This document shows, piece by piece, positions 13,819-14,072 of a stretch of DNA of 14,072 bases. Made by a program: the position numbers and the translations under genes. The stretch spans positions 1 through 14,072 of the forward strand of contig DYHU01000072.1 of the NCBI GenBank assembly GCA_020724025.1, read 5' to 3'. Position 1 is the stretch's first letter, and every line of letters begins with the position of its first letter. This stretch comes from Syntrophorhabdus sp. GTDB taxonomy: Bacteria > Desulfobacterota > BSN033 > UBA1163. Under the pieces are notes generated by a model. That model was given only the letters and a program-made list of their open reading frames with translations. It did no database searches and had not been told where the DNA came from.

Positions 13819-14024
13819 TTTTTGCCCTTTTTAGACTCCCTACAATTATTTTTCAGTCTGCGCTTCACCTCATTAAGAGAAATGGGTTTTTCAGACCCGC
13901 GTTCAGCAATAACAGCCAAATCATGCAGGTCCTCCATGAGTTTCTGATACCTCTTAAGTGAAAGAATAACGCTGGTTTTTTTGCCTTTTGCATCAACTAC
14001 AAACTGCTCTTGTAATGTCTCCAT
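13815..14024 (-). CDS. Antitoxin upstream of the RelE-like toxin
   Basis: A 69-residue protein from ATG 14024, chosen because GAAGGAG lies about 10 nt upstream; an in-frame GTG at 14048 has its own coding extension running over that site. The N-terminal half (FVVDAKGKKTSVILSLKRYQKLMEDL) fits the Phd/YefM-like strand-helix DNA-binding pattern of antitoxins. The C-terminus is charged (SLNEVKRRLKNNCRESKKGKN), as expected of a toxin-wrapping tail. It is the first gene of a three-gene operon. The promoter is not visible because the window ends here. Confidence 0.75.
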   Translation of the reverse strand: METLQEQFVVDAKGKKTSVILSLKRYQKLMEDLHDLAVIAERGSEKPISLNEVKRRLKNNCRESKKGKN

Positions 14025-14072
14025 GCTCGATTTACTCCTTCGTTCCACTTACCAGTTAATTTTTTTAAATAG

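Overview
The window suggests a Gram-negative, anaerobe-like bacterium of moderate GC. Apolipoprotein N-acyltransferase implies an outer membrane with lipoproteins. A multihaem cytochrome, an ACT-domain malic enzyme, a metal-type two-component system and dispersed REP-like hairpins fit Desulfobacterota (former Deltaproteobacteria) or a close relative. The lineage is inferred from gene content only. No rRNA, tRNA, insertion sequence or CRISPR array is visible.

Layout. 1-500 (+): an ICMT/PEMT-type membrane methyltransferase, probably cut at its 5' end by the window edge. 510-2438 (-): a PadR regulator with a consensus promoter and a repeat-type operator, a UbiE-like methyltransferase split by an in-frame amber codon, and a TSUP permease with a one-base frameshift. 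2439-2716: an imperfect inverted repeat and a terminator hairpin. 2742-6973 (-): malic enzyme, OmpR-type response regulator, sensor kinase and a multihaem cytochrome lacking its N-terminus, all in one direction and ending at the terminator. 7134-9292 (+): lnt and a secreted protein of unknown function whose N-terminus is partly encoded by a REP-like repeat. 9316-9960 (-): a transglutaminase-like protein. 10061-10284: a cluster of five hairpin repeats. 10400-12436 (+): a DUF1846 protein with an apparent internal deletion, then an ornithine cyclodeaminase-family protein. 12536-13117 (-): a DJ-1/PfpI protein. 13238-14024 (-): an antitoxin-toxin-antitoxin operon with 4-nt overlaps.

The genes are mostly unrelated functionally. 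The PadR-methyltransferase pair, the kinase-regulator pair and the toxin-antitoxin module are the clear functional units. Two observations stand out. First, gene damage is concentrated here: a frameshift, a nonsense codon, a missing 5' end and an in-frame deletion between short similar motifs. Second, the RelE-like toxin lies between two antitoxin genes. It starts with a weak TTG codon, and the antitoxin after it has a near-perfect Shine-Dalgarno sequence. No wholly new system was identified with confidence.
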